A stretch of DNA of 64,000 nt from Azohydromonas sediminis. Lineage in GTDB: Bacteria; Pseudomonadota; Gammaproteobacteria; Burkholderiales; Burkholderiaceae_C. How positions within the stretch are numbered: the first letter of the stretch is position 1; each line of letters begins with the position of its first letter. Positions 58,358-64,000 of the stretch are shown piece by piece. The notes below the pieces were generated by a model, which saw only the letters and a list, made by a program, of their open reading frames with translations, searched no databases and was not told the origin of the DNA. The position numbers were made by a program, and so were the translations under genes. The DNA lies in the NCBI RefSeq assembly GCF_003574675.1, contig NZ_QOAZ01000004.1, positions 1 to 64,000 of the forward strand. The letters are read 5' to 3'.

Positions 58358-58830
58358 ATGCAGCCCGCCGCCGCGACCGCCCACACCATTCAGAGGGACT
58401 CGTTCCTGACGCTGCACTACCGGCTGCGCGGGCCCGACGGTGCCGACTTCGTCAGCACCTTCGGCGGCGCGCCGGCCACGCTGTCGCTGGGCCGCGGGCA
58501 GCTCGCGCCGGCGATGGAGCAGCGCCTGCTCGGCCTGCCCGAAGGCGCGCGCGCCGCGTTCGACCTCGCCCCGGGCGAGGCCTTCGGCGAGCGCAACCCG
58601 GCGCTGCTGCAGCGCGTCAAGCTCGCGCTGCTGCACGAGCTCGGCGACCCGGACGCGACCTACGCCGTCGGCGACGTCGTGCAGTTCCCCACGCCCGACG
58701 GCAGCGGCAGCTATGCCGGCGTCGTGCGCGAGGTCGGCCCGGCCGACGAGGGCTGGCTGCTGTTCGACTTCAACCACCCGCTCGCCGGCCAGCCGGTGCG
58801 GTTCGAGGTGCACGTGATCGGGGTGCTGTG

Positions 58831-58831
<1 letters not shown>
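58358..58831 (+). CDS. slpA: FKBP-type peptidyl-prolyl isomerase (SlpA-like)
   Basis: A 157-residue FKBP with inserted flap. [41 protein letters not shown], and [20 protein letters not shown] match SlpA/FkpB. It catalyses proline isomerisation in the cytoplasm. Its stop overlaps the ispH ATG by one base (TGATG); slpA-ispH is the common proteobacterial gene order. Confidence 0.92.
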
Positions 58832-62007
<3,176 letters not shown>

Positions 62008-62015
62008 CGCTCGGC

Positions 62016-62021
62016 TAGAAT
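62016..62021 (+). promoter_or_regulatory. -10 element of the tRNA-Ser gene
   Basis: TAGAAT, a good -10 hexamer, 38 bases upstream of the mature tRNA 5' end. The -35 is not recognisable. Confidence 0.35.
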
Positions 62022-62058
62022 CCGCGGCTTTCCCGCCGACCCCGGGATGCCGAATGCA

Positions 62059-62149
62059 GGAAAGGTGGCAGAGTGGTCGAATGCGCCGGACTCGAAATCC
62101 GGTATACGGGTCTCCCGTATCGAGGGTTCGAATCCCTCCCTTTCCGCCA
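62059..62149 (+). tRNA. tRNA-Ser (anticodon CGA)
   Basis: A 91-base class II tRNA with encoded CCA. Acceptor GGAAAGG pairs with CCTTTCC, discriminator G. The anticodon stem CCGGA/TCCGG closes the loop CTCGAAA, giving anticodon CGA (reads UCG). A long variable arm (ACGGG/CCCGT stem) and the T arm GAGGG-TTCGAAT-CCCTC are present. UCG is a major Ser codon in such GC-rich genomes. Confidence 0.97.
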
Positions 62150-62228
62150 GTCCCGTCGCAGCCACGAAGCCCGCACCCGCGGGCTTTGTCGCTTCTGGGG
62201 CGGGGGGCCCCGGCGGCACAATGCGCTG

Positions 62229-63158
62229 ATGCGGTCTGTCGGTTTGTGGACCATTTTCGGCGCTGCCGTGCTGGTGATGGGCGGCTGCGCCTCGAGCCCG
62301 CCCGTCACGCTCGGCGGCGACGACCCGGCGCACTACGGCCACTGGCGCTGCGATGCGATGCACGACGAGGTCGACCGCGTGCAGCAGCGCGCCGTCGACC
62401 TCGCGCTGGCCGCCGACCTGCGCGCTGGCTACGGCGTCGTCGCGCTCGGCCAGGGCATCGAGGTCTTCTGGCCGGCGCTGCGCGCGATGCGTCCCGACGG
62501 CCCCGACGCCGTGGAACTCGCGCGGCTCGAGCGCCGGCACGCGGCACTGCACGAGGCGCTCGCGCAGCGCGGCTGCGGCCCGCTGCGGCATGCGACCGCG
62601 GCCCAGCTCGCGCCGATGCTGCCGCTCGCGCCGGGCGAGCGGCTCGTCTACGAGGAGCGCACCGCGGCGCGCCGCACGGCCGGCGAGCTGGCGCTGACGC
62701 TGGAGGTCGTGCGCCGCGGCCAGCTCGAGTTCAGTGCCTCCCTCGACGGCCGTGCGCTGCCGGGCGCGTGGGTGCAGGACCTGGCCGGCAACCTGCGCGG
62801 CACGCCGGCGCCCGCGCGCGGCGACGCAGCGCCGTGGGCGTACTGGACGCAGTTGCTCGAGCGATCGCCGCGGCTCGGCGACGTCGTCGCAGGCGAACTG
62901 CGCCACAGTGGCGGCGGCCGCGCGCGCGTGCGCGGCCAGGTCATCGCGCAGGGCGTGCACACCGGGTTCGGGCGGCCGTTCGACTTTGCGGCGATCGAGC
63001 TGTTCGGCGACGTGCTCGGCGCGCCGGCGGGCACGCGCGTCGACGGCGTCCTCGTCGTCGATCGCCGCAGCGGCGTGCTGCTGCGGCTCGAACTGCGCAG
63101 CACCGACCCCGGTTTCGACCTGCGGCGCACGCTGCTGCGCATCGAGGGCGGCGGCTGA
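62229..63158 (+). CDS. Hypothetical lipoprotein
   Basis: A 309-residue protein with a signal and lipobox (VLVMGGC, Cys at about residue 20), so probably a lipoprotein. It has an HWRCDAMHDEVDRVQQRAVDL segment, a charged helix-rich first half and a beta-rich second half ending RTLLRIEGGG. I recognise no family. The start at 62229 was chosen because the signal peptide begins there. It stands alone between the tRNA and the Spy-like gene. Confidence 0.7.
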   Translation: MRSVGLWTIFGAAVLVMGGCASSPPVTLGGDDPAHYGHWRCDAMHDEVDRVQQRAVDLALAADLRAGYGVVALGQGIEVFWPALRAMRPDGPDAVELARLERRHAALHEALAQRGCGPLRHATAAQLAPMLPLAPGERLVYEERTAARRTAGELALTLEVVRRGQLEFSASLDGRALPGAWVQDLAGNLRGTPAPARGDAAPWAYWTQLLERSPRLGDVVAGELRHSGGGRARVRGQVIAQGVHTGFGRPFDFAAIELFGDVLGAPAGTRVDGVLVVDRRSGVLLRLELRSTDPGFDLRRTLLRIEGGG

Positions 63159-63171
63159 GCCGCGCGCCGCG

Positions 63172-63186
63172 TTTACGCATCTTTAC
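63172..63186 (-). promoter_or_regulatory. CpxR-like direct repeat upstream of the Spy-like gene
   Basis: On the reverse strand GTAAA-N5-GTAAA, the exact CpxR consensus spacing; on the forward strand TTTAC 63172-63176 and TTTAC 63182-63186. A CATATC at 63193-63198 could serve as -10. The site lies 75-89 bases upstream of the ATG at 63261. Confidence 0.5.
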
Positions 63187-63260
63187 CGGCGCCATATCGC
63201 GCCGACACGGGCGCGGCGCAACCTGACCGCCTGTCACCATCCCTTGCAGGAGCGTCACCG

Positions 63261-63836
63261 ATGACCCCGATTCCCCGCATCTCCTCGTTCGACCGCGCGA
63301 CCGTCTCGCGCCGCACCCGCTGGGCGCTGGCCGCCGTGCCGCTCGTGGCCGCGCTGCTTGCCGCCGCCGTGCTGCCGGCGCAGGCGCACGGCGGCATGGG
63401 CCCGCACGGCCGTCACGACAGCGCTGCGATCGGCGCCGGCCCGATGGGGCTGCCGCTGGCCGGCCGCGGGCTCGAGCGCATGCTCGACCGCGTCGACGCG
63501 AGCGCCGAGCAGCGCGCGCAGATCCGCGCCATCGTCGACGCCGCGCGCAAGGATCTCGAGCCGCTGCGCGAGCAGCAGCGCGCGCTGCGTGAGCAGGCGC
63601 TGGCGCTGTTCGCGCAGCCCAACGTCGACGCCAACGCCATCGAGGCGCAGCGCCAGCAGATGCTGCGCCAGCACGACGAGGTCACGCGCCGCACGACGCA
63701 GGCGATGATCGACGTCGCGCGCGTGCTGACGCCGCAGCAGCGCGCGACGCTGGCCGAGCACGCGCGGCAGCGCCGCGAGATGATGCAGCGCCACTGGCAG
63801 GAGCGTCAGCGCCTCGACGCGCCGCGCGGCTCGTGA
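63261..63836 (+). CDS. Spy/CpxP-like periplasmic protein
   Basis: A 191-residue protein with a signal (PLVAALLAAAVLPAQA) and a helical body. ERMLDRVDASAEQRAQIRAI and VLTPQQRATLAEH are the two LTxxQ-type motifs of the Spy/CpxP family; His-rich GGMGPHGRH follows the signal and could bind metal. Such proteins are periplasmic chaperones or stress sensors. It has a CpxR-like box upstream and an OmpR-type regulator gene 58 bases downstream, so the set may be a Cpx-like envelope-stress system. Confidence 0.85.
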   Translation: MTPIPRISSFDRATVSRRTRWALAAVPLVAALLAAAVLPAQAHGGMGPHGRHDSAAIGAGPMGLPLAGRGLERMLDRVDASAEQRAQIRAIVDAARKDLEPLREQQRALREQALALFAQPNVDANAIEAQRQQMLRQHDEVTRRTTQAMIDVARVLTPQQRATLAEHARQRREMMQRHWQERQRLDAPRGS

Positions 63837-63894
63837 CGCTGCACCCGCAGCGGCGCGGGTATGCTGCGCCGCTGCCCTGCCTGCTGCTGCTGCG

Positions 63895-64000
63895 ATGAGC
63901 GCCGCGCGACTGCTGCTGATCGACGACGACGCCCGGCTGGCGGCGATGGTCGGCGACTACCTGCGCGCGGCCGGCTACGCCGTCGACACCGCCGGCACGC
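63895..64000 (+). CDS. OmpR-type response regulator, N-terminus (cut by window edge)
   Basis: The 35 visible residues read ARLLLIDDDARLAAMVGDYL and onward, the start of a receiver domain with the acidic DDD pocket. The phospho-Asp and output domain lie beyond the window. The LxxYLxxxGYxV pattern fits the OmpR family (CpxR/RstA-like). Adjacent to the Spy/CpxP-like gene, which supports a CpxR-like role; this remains inference. Confidence 0.75.
   Translation, partial: MSAARLLLIDDDARLAAMVGDYLRAAGYAVDTAGT

Noticed and set aside
62059-62149. tRNA-Ser as an attachment site of an integrated element
   Set aside because: No integrase lies beside it and I noticed no repeat of the tRNA 3' end in the flanking DNA.

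Overview
The window is about 72% G+C and reads as a chromosomal segment of a betaproteobacterium of the order Burkholderiales, probably from the Rubrivivax/Ideonella/Aquincola side. The support is a Bug-type tricarboxylate-transporter binding protein, S-methyl-5'-thioinosine phosphorylase, an RluA that aligns closely with the E. coli enzyme from memory, a DUF2783 aromatic-degradation cluster and very GC-rich codon use. No phage, CRISPR array or rRNA was found. One insertion-sequence transposase is cut by the left edge, and one tRNA-Ser(CGA) is present. Because of the high G+C, very long open frames occur antisense to almost every gene; they are not annotated.

Layout. 1-6.3 kb: IS1182-type transposase, an SDR, an intradiol dioxygenase, rluA and a MarR regulator divergent from a small aromatic-degradation operon (VOC protein, FAD monooxygenase, DUF2783). 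6.3-15.4 kb: cold-shock protein, a surface-type beta-helix protein, a Tim44-like membrane protein, a DUF456/TonB-receptor pair, a luciferase-like oxidoreductase and two FAS1 (fasciclin) proteins. 15.5-32.8 kb: a cation-homeostasis island with a short MgtE, three P2-like P-type ATPases, one catalytically dead P-type ATPase homologue translationally coupled to a live one, a Na+/Ca2+-type exchanger, and a phnDCEE importer with a convincing Pho box. 32.8-54 kb: energy- and stress-related genes, namely two tandem UspA proteins, a patatin-like phospholipase running into a GntP permease through an apparent one-base frameshift, a cyclic-2,3-diphosphoglycerate-synthetase-like GTPase coupled to a carbamate kinase, a 2-oxoacid dehydrogenase operon containing an acyl carrier protein and an acetyl-CoA-synthetase-like ligase with an FNR-type dyad upstream, a LigW-like decarboxylase with a Bug protein, a PIN/RHH toxin-antitoxin pair, a SagB-type nitroreductase, HPF, an SLC13 permease and a Kef-type antiporter. 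53.7-64 kb: mostly housekeeping genes (ATP-dependent DNA ligase, cytochrome c, mtnP-like phosphorylase, Smr, radC, slpA, ispH, serS, tRNA-Ser), ending in a Spy/CpxP-like protein with a CpxR-like box and the start of an OmpR-type response regulator.

How the parts may work together (inference). The middle 40 kb combines ion pumps, Usp proteins, ribosome hibernation, carbamate kinase and acetyl-CoA generation. That gene content is typical of low-oxygen or low-energy survival regulons, and two TTGA-N6-TCAA dyads and two Pho-type boxes occur there. The most unusual element is the operon at 16655-22621, where an intact P-type ATPase is coupled to a homologue that has lost the phosphorylation Asp, the TGE loop and the CPC motif, followed by two small proteins of unknown function.
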